Of a stretch of DNA of 14,435 nucleotides, positions 6,275-14,371 are shown in pieces. The notes beneath the pieces are model-generated. The model ran no database searches, was not told the DNA's origin, and saw nothing but the letters and a program-made list of their open reading frames with translations. A program made the position numbers and the translations under genes. The stretch is from Anaerolineae bacterium (GTDB taxonomy: Bacteria; Chloroflexota; Anaerolineae; B4-G1), in NCBI GenBank assembly GCA_030612185.1, contig JAUWOI010000051.1, positions 1 through 14,435 on the forward strand, read 5' to 3'. Within the stretch, counting starts at the first letter, position 1; every line of letters starts with the position of its first letter.

Positions 6275-9200
6275 TCAACTGCCTCTCACTACCAGCGGCA
6301 GGTAGATAGTCGACCCGCCGGTGAAGTTCTTCAGCACCAACGGCAGGTAGATTTGGGATGTCTTGGGCTGTACCTCGGTGCTGACCAGGGCGAAGGTGGT
6401 AAAATGGTCAATCTCCAGCGTGATGAGGTTGTTCGCGGTGTCAATCGAGTAACTCTTGGGATAGGCCCAGCAGTTGGACGTGGTCGAGAAGTAGGCCGGC
6501 ACCAGGTCACTCTCGGAGACACCGAAGTAATCCAGCCGCTCGTCGGTGTAGCCGAAGGTGATGAGGACGTTCTGGTTGAAGGTGTCCACGATTTGGCCGT
6601 GCTTGTCGAAAGCGAACATGGCGTAGCCAAAGCCAAAGGGCTGCGCGTTGATGCTGTGGGCCAGCCCGGACGCTATGGGTGTGATGATCAGTGAGACTTT
6701 CTCCTTGGTGGACAGCGCCCCGGCAGGGATAGTGATCTTTGTGCCATCTTCCAGTGTGATCACTGTCATTTTCTTGGGGTTGATCTTGTAGGAGACGGAT
6801 GCTGGCAGCGGAGTGGGGTCCAGGTAGAGTCTCATATTGAGCGTCCGCGTCTCACCGATCCCTACCTTGACTATCGAAGTCTGCTGTGTCCGGTAGACCA
6901 ATCCCTGGTCGTGGTACTCGTAGACCGCGCCGACGTGCCAGACGTCGTCGCCGGTGACGGGGAGATGGTAGGTGCCGTCGTAGCGGGTGGCGGTGGTGGC
7001 GTAGGTGCCGCTATCTGCCCAGGCCCACACGCTGGCCTGGTAGAAGGCCGGTTGCCCGGCGACGTCGTTGAGGGTCAGCCTGCCGTCTATGGCTGCGTCG
7101 GAAGCGCGGAAGGTGAGCGTGACCTGCGCCGAGGCGGATGCAGTGGTGGTGACAGTCTCCGCAGTGGGCGGCAGGTAGCCCCACTCCGGCGGCACGCCCG
7201 CGCCGACGCTGTAGGTGCCCTCAGGCACGCGCACCTGGGCGTGACCTGCGACGGCGGTGCTCTCGCCGGGGTTGAATGTAATGGCCGATTGCGCCGGCGG
7301 GCGGGCGGCCCAGACCCAGGCGTCGGGCAGGGGCAGGTCGTCGGGGTCGTGGATGGTGGCTAAGATGTGTGCGTTGGCCTCGACCACGGTCCAGTCCAGC
7401 CGGATAGTCTGGTTGCTGCTAATGCACACGCGGGTATCCGGGTAGGGATTGCTGACGTACTCCTCGTCCTCAAGGCGATAGCCCACGTTCCAGCACCCCT
7501 CGGCCACGGGCAACTCGTAGGTGCCATCGGGGTTGATGGTCGTTTCCTGCCAGGCACCCAGCATCCCGCTGGTGGCGTAGACGATGCCGTCAGGCTGGAC
7601 GGGCCTGATGCTCTGGGGGCTCATAGTCCCACTGGCTTGGCCGGCAGGCCCCTGGAAGAGGCCGGTCAGCCGGGCGTCCTGGGGAGCCACGGTGATGGCG
7701 ACGGACTTGGTCTCGCCAGGGCTGATGTTGGTCAGCACCTCGCCCAGGACGGTGTAGGCCGCGCCCGGCGCAAGCCAGACGCCCACGCGGTACTGTCCGG
7801 AGGCAAGACGCCAGTTGAAGCGCCCGTTGACGACAGAGCCGCCAAAGGTGGGAACCGTCTCGGTGACGAGATGCCCGTAACTCCAGCCGTTCAATTCCGT
7901 CAATACCTTACCGTCTGAGTCCACCAATTGGCCCGCGACCTCGGCGTCGGTTGCCCTGAGCAGGCCGTCCAACCCGGAGGCGGTGCCGGTTTGGGTGATG
8001 ACGACCCGGCCGGGCTGTGAGGCGACGATGTAGGTCGAGGAGATGGGGGGTGTCAGACCGATGTCCCAGGTGCCGGTGATAACGGCGAGGCTGTAGGAAC
8101 CGTCGGCGGCGGTGGTGGTGGACCACCAGGCACCACCGCCAGTGGTCCATGCGTCCACTGTGATCCCGGCCACGCCCGCGCCGTCGCTGGCGCGGGTCAC
8201 GTGGCCCTGTATAGTAACGTCGCGCTCACGCAGGGTGAGTGTGCCCAGGTTCAGTGTCTCTCCCTCCGCCACGGAGATGGGGGCGATGGCCGGCCCGCTC
8301 AGTTCGGGGTCGGTGGAGTGGACGAGCACCCGGTAGACGCCGGCCACGACTGGGATGTTAAAACTGCCGTCCTCCACTACCTGTCCGTTGCCGAAGCCCT
8401 CGCTGGTGCGGAGTTCGACGTAAACACTCTCCGGCGCAGGCAGCAGACCTCCCGGCTCCTGCATCTGGCCGATCACGTTGGCGTTGGTAGCGGTCACGGT
8501 GAAGACGACGGTGGCGGTGACCGCGCTCGTATCGGTGAGGGGCAGGAAGGAGAGTAACTTGGGTGGCTGATCGTAGGCCCAGTTGGGGACCGTGCCCTCA
8601 GGCGCGGCGATGCTGAGTTCCCAGTTGCCTGGCGTCAGGTCCAGGCCGTAGGAGCCGTCCGTTGCTGTGCTGGTGGTGGCCCAGGCGCTGAAGCCGCGCC
8701 CCAGCGCGTTCACCACCACGTTGGAGACCACGCCGCCGCTGCTGAGTTGCACCGCGCCAACCACGGGCTTGGGAGCGGCGGCGAACTGCCGGTCTACGGT
8801 GATGGGCGTGCTGGCCGCCACTGTGACAGTCACCGGGCCGGGGCTGAGCATACCACCGCTGCCCCACGGCGCGAAGATCTCCAGTGTGTAGATGCCGTCG
8901 GGGAGGCCGCCTATCTTGTAGTGGCCGCTGCTGTCGGATCCGGTGGATACGTTTACCGAAAAATCGTCGTTGTAGACTTCGACGCCAGCCTCCTCGAGCG
9001 GGTCCCCGCCCGGGTCCGTGATTTGGCCACGGATGTTAATGGCATTCAGTTGCAGGTTGCGGGTGACGGGCGTGGTGTCCAGCGTGGCCGCCGCAGGAGT
9101 GGACGCGGCCATGTCCGCCCCGTCGGGCGGGTAGGCGATAAGCGTATAGTCGCCAGCGGGCAGCCCGCCGATGCGGTAGAAGCCGCTGGCGTTGGTGACG

Positions 9201-10735
9201 CCGCCGCGTTGGGTGTAACCGTCTGCACCGGTTGCCTCGACGTAGGCATCGGCGACCAAGGCTGAATCGGGATCGCACACCGTGCCCTGCACCTGGGGGG
9301 TGGTCAGTGCTACGTCGCCGATTTCAGGGTCCCCGCCGGTCTGCACGGTGACGGCCTGCGGGAAACTGGGGGTGTAGGGCGAACCTAGCGGTGGAAAGGC
9401 CTCCAGCGTGTAGATACCCTCCGGCAGTCCGCCCAGGTAGAAGCGACCGAAGGAATCCGTCGTCGTGCTGGCCGACAGGTCCGTGCCCGGCAGGTAGAGT
9501 TGCACCCACGCTCCTTCGACGATGGCGCTGGCGGGGTCTTTGACTGTGCCCTGCACCTGCGGTGTGCGCAGCGAGACGTCCCCCACGCCGATGGTGCTCC
9601 CCTGGCTCAGGATGACAGTCTGCGGCTCAGACCCGGCGTAGGGTGCGCCGGTGGGCGGGAAGGCCTCCAGCGTGTAGGCTCCAGAGGGCAACCGGTCCAG
9701 CCGGAAGATGCCGTTTTCGTTAGTGAGCGCGACTTCGCTCACGCTCCAGTCGGCGTTGTGTACCCAGACGGAGGCATCGCTAGCGACACCATCGCTCGGA
9801 TATCGTACGGTGCCGGTCACTTCAGGTGTGGTCAGCAGCAGCGTGCCCACGTCCACCGGAATGGCGACGTCGGTGATGACAAAGGTGGCAGTGTAGGAGG
9901 GGGTATAGCCGGACTCGCCGGGCCGGGCCTCGATGGTATAGGTGTCGGTGAGCAGGCCGCCTATACGGAAGTTACCGCTACCGTCCACGCCGGCGGTGCG
10001 CTGGAGACTCAGGTCGCCGTTGTAGACCAGCACGCCGGAGTCGGTGATCACCTGTGTGCTCGTGGGATCGAGTACCTGCCCATGCACGTTGATGGTGGTC
10101 ACGCTGACGTCAATCGCGATGAGCGTCGTCCCGTCCGCGGTAAAGGTGATGGGGACGGAGGCGGCCAGGGTGGGCGTCGGTGGGTAGGCGATGAGGGAGT
10201 AGTCGCCGGCCGGGACGCCGGTGATAGTGTAGTCGCCGTTGCTGTCGGCAGTGTCGCTGCCGACCGGGTCGCTGTCGGTGTCGTAGATCTCGACGAATGC
10301 GTCGGGCAGGGGAGTGACGCTGTCCGGTTCGTAGACGGTGCCGCTGACAGTAGAAGCGGCAGCCGCCAACGGAGCAGTTTCGCCTCTCTCTGCTTCTCTA
10401 TCCTCTGACCAGGCCCTCGCCTCCAACGCGCGTTGAGCGGCACCCACGGGCATCAAGACGGTCACGATGTCCCACTGGGGTCGCCCGTTATACAGATTCC
10501 GGCCCCGGTAGATGGGGACGCGAGTGGTCGGGTGGTCAGGTAGTTGGGTAGTTGAGTGGTCTGGCGGTCGCGTGGTTAGATAGCCGGCGGTGACGGTCGT
10601 CCCAGGCAGGGACGGAGCGCTCGCTTCAGCCTCGTGGTCGGTTGGCCCGGCCACCGGCAAGATCAGCAAAGCGAGCACGAACGATACGTACATCCAACGA
10701 GAATTTCTTGACCGAAACAGAGTGTAGTTGTTCAT
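6275..10735 (-). CDS. Giant secreted protein of about 13 carboxypeptidase-regulatory-like repeats
   Basis: This 1486-residue exported protein starts at the ATG at 10735, which has AAGGAG six bases upstream. Residues 1-30 are a signal peptide (MNNYTLFRSRNSR, then YVSFVLALLILPVAG). An octamer-encoded linker (about 52-71, TTRPPDHSTTQLPDHPTTR) follows. About 13 beta-sandwich repeats of 65-95 residues come next, each opening V-G-V/Q with D-G-Y and G-Y-L; the third to fifth share GGLP-G-YTLEAFPP and look recently duplicated. Near the C-terminus is a ZU5-like segment (ITLEDGTKITIPAGAL), then two copies of a YLPLV motif (IYLPLVLKN and IYLPLVVRG) at the very end. No enzymatic motif was seen. The repeats are of the carboxypeptidase-regulatory/CnaB-like type, so a stalk or adhesin role on the cell surface is inferred. 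It sits 65 bp after the nucleotidyltransferase and may share its transcript. Confidence 0.9.
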   Translation of the reverse strand: MNNYTLFRSRNSRWMYVSFVLALLILPVAGPTDHEAEASAPSLPGTTVTAGYLTTRPPDHSTTQLPDHPTTRVPIYRGRNLYNGRPQWDIVTVLMPVGAAQRALEARAWSEDREAERGETAPLAAAASTVSGTVYEPDSVTPLPDAFVEIYDTDSDPVGSDTADSNGDYTITGVPAGDYSLIAYPPTPTLAASVPITFTADGTTLIAIDVSVTTINVHGQVLDPTSTQVITDSGVLVYNGDLSLQRTAGVDGSGNFRIGGLLTDTYTIEARPGESGYTPSYTATFVITDVAIPVDVGTLLLTTPEVTGTVRYPSDGVASDASVWVHNADWSVSEVALTNENGIFRLDRLPSGAYTLEAFPPTGAPYAGSEPQTVILSQGSTIGVGDVSLRTPQVQGTVKDPASAIVEGAWVQLYLPGTDLSASTTTDSFGRFYLGGLPEGIYTLEAFPPLGSPYTPSFPQAVTVQTGGDPEIGDVALTTPQVQGTVCDPDSALVADAYVEATGADGYTQRGGVTNASGFYRIGGLPAGDYTLIAYPPDGADMAASTPAAATLDTTPVTRNLQLNAINIRGQITDPGGDPLEEAGVEVYNDDFSVNVSTGSDSSGHYKIGGLPDGIYTLEIFAPWGSGGMLSPGPVTVTVAASTPITVDRQFAAAPKPVVGAVQLSSGGVVSNVVVNALGRGFSAWATTSTATDGSYGLDLTPGNWELSIAAPEGTVPNWAYDQPPKLLSFLPLTDTSAVTATVVFTVTATNANVIGQMQEPGGLLPAPESVYVELRTSEGFGNGQVVEDGSFNIPVVAGVYRVLVHSTDPELSGPAIAPISVAEGETLNLGTLTLRERDVTIQGHVTRASDGAGVAGITVDAWTTGGGAWWSTTTAADGSYSLAVITGTWDIGLTPPISSTYIVASQPGRVVITQTGTASGLDGLLRATDAEVAGQLVDSDGKVLTELNGWSYGHLVTETVPTFGGSVVNGRFNWRLASGQYRVGVWLAPGAAYTVLGEVLTNISPGETKSVAITVAPQDARLTGLFQGPAGQASGTMSPQSIRPVQPDGIVYATSGMLGAWQETTINPDGTYELPVAEGCWNVGYRLEDEEYVSNPYPDTRVCISSNQTIRLDWTVVEANAHILATIHDPDDLPLPDAWVWAARPPAQSAITFNPGESTAVAGHAQVRVPEGTYSVGAGVPPEWGYLPPTAETVTTTASASAQVTLTFRASDAAIDGRLTLNDVAGQPAFYQASVWAWADSGTYATTATRYDGTYHLPVTGDDVWHVGAVYEYHDQGLVYRTQQTSIVKVGIGETRTLNMRLYLDPTPLPASVSYKINPKKMTVITLEDGTKITIPAGALSTKEKVSLIITPIASGLAHSINAQPFGFGYAMFAFDKHGQIVDTFNQNVLITFGYTDERLDYFGVSESDLVPAYFSTTSNCWAYPKSYSIDTANNLITLEIDHFTTFALVSTEVQPKTSQIYLPLVLKNFTGGSTIYLPLVVRGS
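10525..10580. repeat. Octamer tandem array E within the giant secreted protein gene
   Basis: Seven degenerate 8-bp units (tggtcggg, tggtcagg, tagttggg, tagttgag, tggtctgg, cggtcgcg, tggttaga) lie in the coding region just after the signal peptide. Three units equal eight codons, so the protein repeats with period 8 (LTTRPPDH, STTQLPDH, PTTRVPIY). Any change by one or two units would shift the frame of the remaining 1400 residues. Confidence 0.85.
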
Positions 10736-10741
10736 AACATG

Positions 10742-10747
10742 CTCCTT
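10742..10747 (-). promoter_or_regulatory. Ribosome-binding site that fixes the giant-protein start
   Basis: AAGGAG on the minus strand is six bases before the ATG at 10735. It decides against the in-frame upstream GTG at 10804, which lies inside a heptamer array and would put an array-encoded peptide ahead of the signal sequence. Confidence 0.85.
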
Positions 10748-10748
10748 A

Positions 10749-10818
10749 ATGCGTGATGCGTGAAACGTGTTGCGTGTTGCGTGATTTGACGTTTGACGTT
10801 TCACGTTTCACGTTTCAC
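10749..10818. repeat. Heptamer array D, inverted (xxxCGTG then GTTTCAC)
   Basis: Ten 7-bp units lie between the nucleotidyltransferase and the giant secreted protein. Five read as atgcgtg, aaacgtg or ttgcgtg, then five as atttgac, gtttgac or gtttcac. The halves are partly complementary: gtgaaacgtg (10760-10769) pairs perfectly with cacgtttcac (10802-10811 or 10809-10818), so the transcript could fold into a long hairpin. The right end encodes the nucleotidyltransferase tail KRET and its TGA stop. Confidence 0.85.
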
Positions 10819-11574
10819 ATTAGCCAGCAGCGGCTCCAGATAGTCGAAGTTCAGCCGCAGGATGTCCCGCTGGTCGGTCAGATTGGGAGCCAGAGGCTCA
10901 ATCTTGCCCATCACGCGCAGCCCGTCGGCGATCATCATGGCGACGACGTCAGTGAGTTCGTGCTCGCCCCGGCTCGAAAGTTCGACGCGGGGCAGGTAGT
11001 CAGGCAGCGATGGTGGGTAGATGTGCAGTGGCGCGCCGGCCACATCGCTGGGGGCGGTGCCGGGCGCAGGCTTTTCGACGATGCGCGTGATCTGGCCTCC
11101 CTGCCCCGGCGGCACCGTCTCGTCCGGCACGAACGATACCGAACTGGTGGCGGCCAGCCGTTCCACGGGCACGCGCTTGAGGCTGATGCTCAGATCGGCG
11201 CTCGTTCGCCGGTGGAATTCGACCAGCCCGCCGATGTGGTTCGGTCCAAAGGCGGTGTCCCCGGCCAGCACCATCGTCTCGCCGTCTATAAAATCCAATG
11301 CCTGCATCACGGCGTGGGCGGTGCCCAGCCGCTCCTTTTGCTCTCGGTAGGTCAGGTTCACGCCGTAGGCGCTGCCATCTCCCAGGAAATGGCGCATCTT
11401 GTCCGCCAGGTGGCCGATGATGACCAGCACGTCGGTGACGCCGGCGGCCTGCAGGTTGATCAGCAGCGTGCCGATGACCGGCTGTCCACCGATGGGGAGC
11501 AAGGGTTTAGGGACCCACTCGGTGATGGGGCGCAGCCGTTTGCCCTTGCCCGCGGCCATGATAATCGCTTTCAT
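10801..11574 (-). CDS. Sugar-1-phosphate nucleotidyltransferase (NDP-sugar pyrophosphorylase-like)
   Basis: This 257-residue protein belongs to the nucleotidyltransferase family that makes NDP-sugars from an NTP and a sugar-1-phosphate. It has the nucleotide-binding AAGKGKRLRP (7-16), KPLLPIGG (23-30), the REQKERLGTAHAV region (77-89) and the metal-ligand Asp in VLAGDTAF (D106), followed by a ribose/sugar-binding RIVEKP segment near 170. Only the catalytic domain is present, with no C-terminal acyltransferase beta-helix. The sugar and base specificity (glucose, mannose or another) cannot be read from the sequence. The start at 11574 gives the canonical MKAIIMAAG; a longer in-frame reading overlaps the receiver gene and has no family support. 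It follows the receiver gene by 23 bp in the same direction, so it is probably co-transcribed with the glycosyltransferase upstream. The tail KRET and the stop are supplied by heptamer array D. Confidence 0.9.
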   Translation of the reverse strand: MKAIIMAAGKGKRLRPITEWVPKPLLPIGGQPVIGTLLINLQAAGVTDVLVIIGHLADKMRHFLGDGSAYGVNLTYREQKERLGTAHAVMQALDFIDGETMVLAGDTAFGPNHIGGLVEFHRRTSADLSISLKRVPVERLAATSSVSFVPDETVPPGQGGQITRIVEKPAPGTAPSDVAGAPLHIYPPSLPDYLPRVELSSRGEHELTDVVAMMIADGLRVMGKIEPLAPNLTDQRDILRLNFDYLEPLLANVKRET

Positions 11575-11597
11575 GTCCTTATCGCCCTTGGATTGCC

Positions 11598-11987
11598 CTA
11601 TCCGTTGTTGTCCTGAAATCCGCGTTCTGACAAATGCTGCCGGATGATCGCGAGTAACTGTTGGGATTGGAAGGGTTTGGGTATGAGCCCATTCGCGCCG
11701 GCTGCCTGTATCTCGGCAGCGTCTGCGGGTCCCAGGCGGGCGCTGGCCATAAGCACCGGCAATGAACGGGTGGCCGGATCGGCCCGCAGGGTGCGGAGGG
11801 CTTCCATACCATCCACCTTGGGCATGTTGCGGTCCATAATCACCAGGTCTGGTTTCTCGGCCGCGACCTTGTCCAAACCCTCCTGCCCATCGGCACTGCA
11901 TACTACCTCGTACCCGGCTGCTTGTAAGACCTGCTGGAGCAAGCGCCGCATAAGAGCGGAATCGTCAACGACGAGTATTTTGGTCAA
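11598..11987 (-). CDS. Stand-alone CheY-like response-regulator receiver
   Basis: This 129-residue receiver domain has no output domain. The acidic pair is D8-D9 (ILVVDD), the phosphoacceptor is D52 (VIMDRNMP), S82 (LMASA) holds the switch Ser/Thr position and K104 (IPKPF) is the conserved lysine, so phosphorylation competence is expected. The start is a TTG at 11987, supported by AAAGGAG seven bases upstream; the upstream ATG nearest that site is in a different frame. It lies 3 bp after the helical-repeat gene and before the nucleotidyltransferase, so it may relay a signal to polysaccharide synthesis, but no histidine kinase is in the window. The last nine residues, ERGFQDNNG, come from a 34-bp dispersed repeat also found in the C25 peptidase gene, so the natural C-terminus was probably near IIRQHLS. 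Confidence 0.93.
   Translation of the reverse strand: MTKILVVDDSALMRRLLQQVLQAAGYEVVCSADGQEGLDKVAAEKPDLVIMDRNMPKVDGMEALRTLRADPATRSLPVLMASARLGPADAAEIQAAGANGLIPKPFQSQQLLAIIRQHLSERGFQDNNG
11599..11632. repeat. 34-bp dispersed element, copy at the receiver C-terminus
   Basis: It matches 4846-4879 at 32 of 34 bases, same orientation and same reading frame. Here it supplies the last residues and, by the variant GGATAG instead of GGATATG, the stop codon of the receiver gene. Confidence 0.9.
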
Positions 11988-11990
11988 CGT

Positions 11991-13196
11991 TCATCTCCTT
12001 TCATCCCGGCCCAACAGACTGAGCACTTCCCTGTGCCGGGCAGATGGCAACTGGTCGAGAATCGCCTCGAGCGTCGTCTCCGGTAGCAATCGCAGCAGTG
12101 AGAGGGCAGGAGGCGACTGCAAGTCCAGTGCGGCGACGACGTCAGCTGAGACTTGGGCGAGGGGCTCCCGGCGCGGGCGGCGCAATCCATGGTCCACCGG
12201 GCGAAAACCCAAAAGTATGTCCGTATCCAGCCCGCGCAGTAGGTCGGCGGCCAGCGCGGGTTCCGAAGCGGCGACGGCAGTGAGCAGGGTGGCCGCCAGC
12301 GAGGCGTCCAGCGCTGTCAGTGCGGCCGCCGCAGTGTCCGGCGCGGAACGGGCCAGGGCGAAGGCCGCCTCCTTCGTGGGCGACTCTGTCAGGTACAGGC
12401 GGGTTCGGCGACCGTTGAGACCGGACAGAGGGCTGGCATCCAGGTGGTGCAGAGCGGTCGTCAGCCGGTCCTGCAAGACAGGGCCCAGTTGCTCCAGGAA
12501 TTCCATCTGAGCCTGGCGGGGGAGCCCGCAGAGCATCCGGGCGGCGCGGGCAGCGGCCACGCGCCCACCATCCTCCATAACGCTCGACAACAGGGCGGCA
12601 GCCGTGTCCAGGTCGGCCGCAGCCAACAGATATCCCTGAGCGTCTGCTGGCATCTCGAGTACCAATCGGGCCAGGCAGGCCGGGTGAGTGTGAGCCAACA
12701 GCGCCCCCAGTGCCATCTCCGGGATGTGGGGCAGAACACGGGCCATTTTCAGCGGTGCGTCCACGCCCAGGCTCATCACTTCGACGACGGCGGCGGCTCG
12801 TTCTGCGCGCATAATGGCCAGGATCGCGGCGCTGCGCGCGGGCCTGACGCGGGTGTAGTTGTCGAAGAGGGCACGGCGTGCTTCGACCGGGGTGAATTCG
12901 TCAAAGACAGCACCGACCACATCGTCCGGCAGCGCAGCCAACAACGAGGGAACGCGATTTTCACAGGGGTGCATCGGGTCGCGCTGCCGCAGGCCATCCT
13001 CGTAGGCCATAAGCCCTCGCAACCAGTCGGCTGCTCTCGCCGGGTCACCAGCCGCCACCAGATTTGTTGTTTCCTCAATCAATGTCTCCAGGCTGGCGGT
13101 TTGTGCATCCATTGCTCTGAGGAGATTGTCAAATCCCCCTTTCGGTTCAGTTTCGTCCTTGGTGGTGAGCCGAGGATCATGGCGACTGCGTCTCAT
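11991..13196 (-). CDS. Alpha-helical repeat protein (MgtE_N/HEAT-like), function unknown
   Basis: This 401-residue soluble protein has no signal peptide and no clear membrane segment. It is rich in Leu, Ala and acidic residues and is built of roughly 30-40-residue helical repeats resembling MgtE N-terminal or HEAT repeats (LLAALPDDVVGAVFDEF near 86-102, MARVLPHIPEMALGALLA, MPADAQGYLLAAADLDTA, LLRLLPETTLEAILDQLP near the end). Such folds usually mediate protein-protein contacts, but the partner is unknown. Its ATG overlaps the glycosyltransferase stop by one base (TGATG), so translation is probably coupled; its stop precedes the receiver TTG start by 3 bp. Acting with the receiver or the sugar-transfer machinery is inferred from this tight linkage only. 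I do not recognise a named family; a scaffold role is the best guess. Confidence 0.8.
   Translation of the reverse strand: MRRSRHDPRLTTKDETEPKGGFDNLLRAMDAQTASLETLIEETTNLVAAGDPARAADWLRGLMAYEDGLRQRDPMHPCENRVPSLLAALPDDVVGAVFDEFTPVEARRALFDNYTRVRPARSAAILAIMRAERAAAVVEVMSLGVDAPLKMARVLPHIPEMALGALLAHTHPACLARLVLEMPADAQGYLLAAADLDTAAALLSSVMEDGGRVAAARAARMLCGLPRQAQMEFLEQLGPVLQDRLTTALHHLDASPLSGLNGRRTRLYLTESPTKEAAFALARSAPDTAAAALTALDASLAATLLTAVAASEPALAADLLRGLDTDILLGFRPVDHGLRRPRREPLAQVSADVVAALDLQSPPALSLLRLLPETTLEAILDQLPSARHREVLSLLGRDERR
11995..12001 (-). promoter_or_regulatory. Ribosome-binding site for the TTG-started receiver
   Basis: AAAGGAG on the minus strand lies seven bases before the TTG at 11987. The site overlaps the last codons of the helical-repeat gene, which fits translational coupling. 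Confidence 0.75.
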
Positions 13197-14308
13197 CAGT
13201 TAACGCCCATATTTTGGTATATGTCCGCGTAGGCCTGCAGAGAGCGAGATATGTCGTAATAGCGCCGGGCGCGCCGCCAGGCGGCGCGGGACATAGCCCG
13301 GTAGCGGTTGGGGTTACTGAGTATTGTCACCACTGCGGCGGCCACTTCGTCGCCCTCGCCGTTTTCACCATTACTCTGAGAGACGATGATGCCCGACGGC
13401 CCCAGGCTACGGTCGGCGTCCGTCTCCCCTTGCAGCAGTGCGGCGCAACCCCCGACCCGGGTTGCCACGGCCGGTATCCCGGCGGCCATCCCCTCCAATA
13501 GGGCCAGGGGCTGCCCTTCGCTGACGCTGGTCAGCACCAGCAGGTCAAGCCGGGGATACCAGGCCGCCGGATCTACCTGGCCCGCAAAGCGCAACCGGTC
13601 ATTTTCCAGGAGGCCGAGTCCCTGCGCCAGAGCGCGACATTCGGCGGCGTAAACAGGATCGTGATCGGTGGGACCGAGAACCCAGAAGTAAACGTCGGGC
13701 AAGCGGTCGGCGACTTGCCGCGCAGCGTGGATGAAGCGCTTAACGTTCTTGATGGGCACCACCCGTCCCACCTGGCCGACGTGGTATGGCCTGTCCCTGG
13801 GCAGGAAGCGAGGGCAAGGCGCTCCGAAACGGCACAGGTTTACCCCGTTGGGGATGACCTTGCAGCGGGAAGGGATAGCACCGGCCTCAATCTGAAACGC
13901 ACGGTTGGCCTGGCAAACGGTGGTGATAATATCGGCCTGATCGTAGATCATACGGGCCAATCGCTTGAAGCAGATTGTCCAGTGCGCCCGCTGCGCGGTC
14001 AGTCTGGCCCCGTCGTCAGTGTCATCTATCACCCGAAAGCCACATTCCAGTTCGCCCGCCTCCTGTTGTATCTCCCGCCAGTAGATGCCATGCTCGGTGA
14101 GGAGCAGGGGACGGCCGGTGAGCGTTTTGATCTGCGTCCCCAATAGCCCGGCGAAACCGGTCGCCAGCGCGTGGTAGATCCGTGCCTGGGGCAGATCCAG
14201 CACGGCAGGCAGCGCCGTCGCTGGGTCATCTGGGTCATCGAATTGCCCCAGGGGCACATATTGCAGATGCCGTAGATTGGCGGGAGGTGTGTAGGCAGCA
14301 ATTCTCAT
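13196..14308 (-). CDS. pelF: PelF-type GT4 glycosyltransferase, N-terminally short
   Basis: This 370-residue GT-B fold enzyme matches PelF-like GT4 glycosyltransferases of exopolysaccharide synthesis. The N-terminal domain shows ARIYHALATGFAG (42-54) and the diagnostic LLLTEHGIYWREI (68-80), then VIPNGV (151-156). The C-terminal nucleotide-sugar-binding domain shows VGRVVPIKNVKRFI (180-193) and SEGQPLALLEGMAAG (263-277), including the usual Glu pair of GT4 enzymes. Typical PelF proteins are about 450-520 residues; about 130 residues, including the usual early YVRGGVSSW-like segment, are missing before MRIAAYTPP. The ATG at 14308 has no ribosome-binding site and follows a C8 run (14314-14321), while the frame stays open to the window edge without looking like PelF. 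It is probably a sugar transferase coupled to the downstream nucleotidyltransferase; the start could be a truncation, frameshift or assembly effect. Confidence 0.85.
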   Translation of the reverse strand: MRIAAYTPPANLRHLQYVPLGQFDDPDDPATALPAVLDLPQARIYHALATGFAGLLGTQIKTLTGRPLLLTEHGIYWREIQQEAGELECGFRVIDDTDDGARLTAQRAHWTICFKRLARMIYDQADIITTVCQANRAFQIEAGAIPSRCKVIPNGVNLCRFGAPCPRFLPRDRPYHVGQVGRVVPIKNVKRFIHAARQVADRLPDVYFWVLGPTDHDPVYAAECRALAQGLGLLENDRLRFAGQVDPAAWYPRLDLLVLTSVSEGQPLALLEGMAAGIPAVATRVGGCAALLQGETDADRSLGPSGIIVSQSNGENGEGDEVAAAVVTILSNPNRYRAMSRAAWRRARRYYDISRSLQAYADIYQNMGVN

Positions 14309-14371
14309 TTTGAGGGGGGGGCCTGGTCTGTGATGGATAGACGAATTATTTGCGGCTCGGTTCTGAACAAT

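Noticed and set aside
9500..10408. Plus-strand open frame of 302 codons opposite the giant secreted protein
   Set aside because: Shadow of the repeat-domain gene; no recognisable domain or start signal.
10736..10804. Extended start (GTG at 10804) for the giant secreted protein
   Set aside because: The extension is heptamer-array sequence and would precede the signal peptide; AAGGAG sits correctly before the ATG at 10735.
11575..11901. Extended start (11901) for the nucleotidyltransferase
   Set aside because: It overlaps the receiver gene in another frame and lacks family similarity; MKAIIMAAG at 11574 is the canonical beginning.
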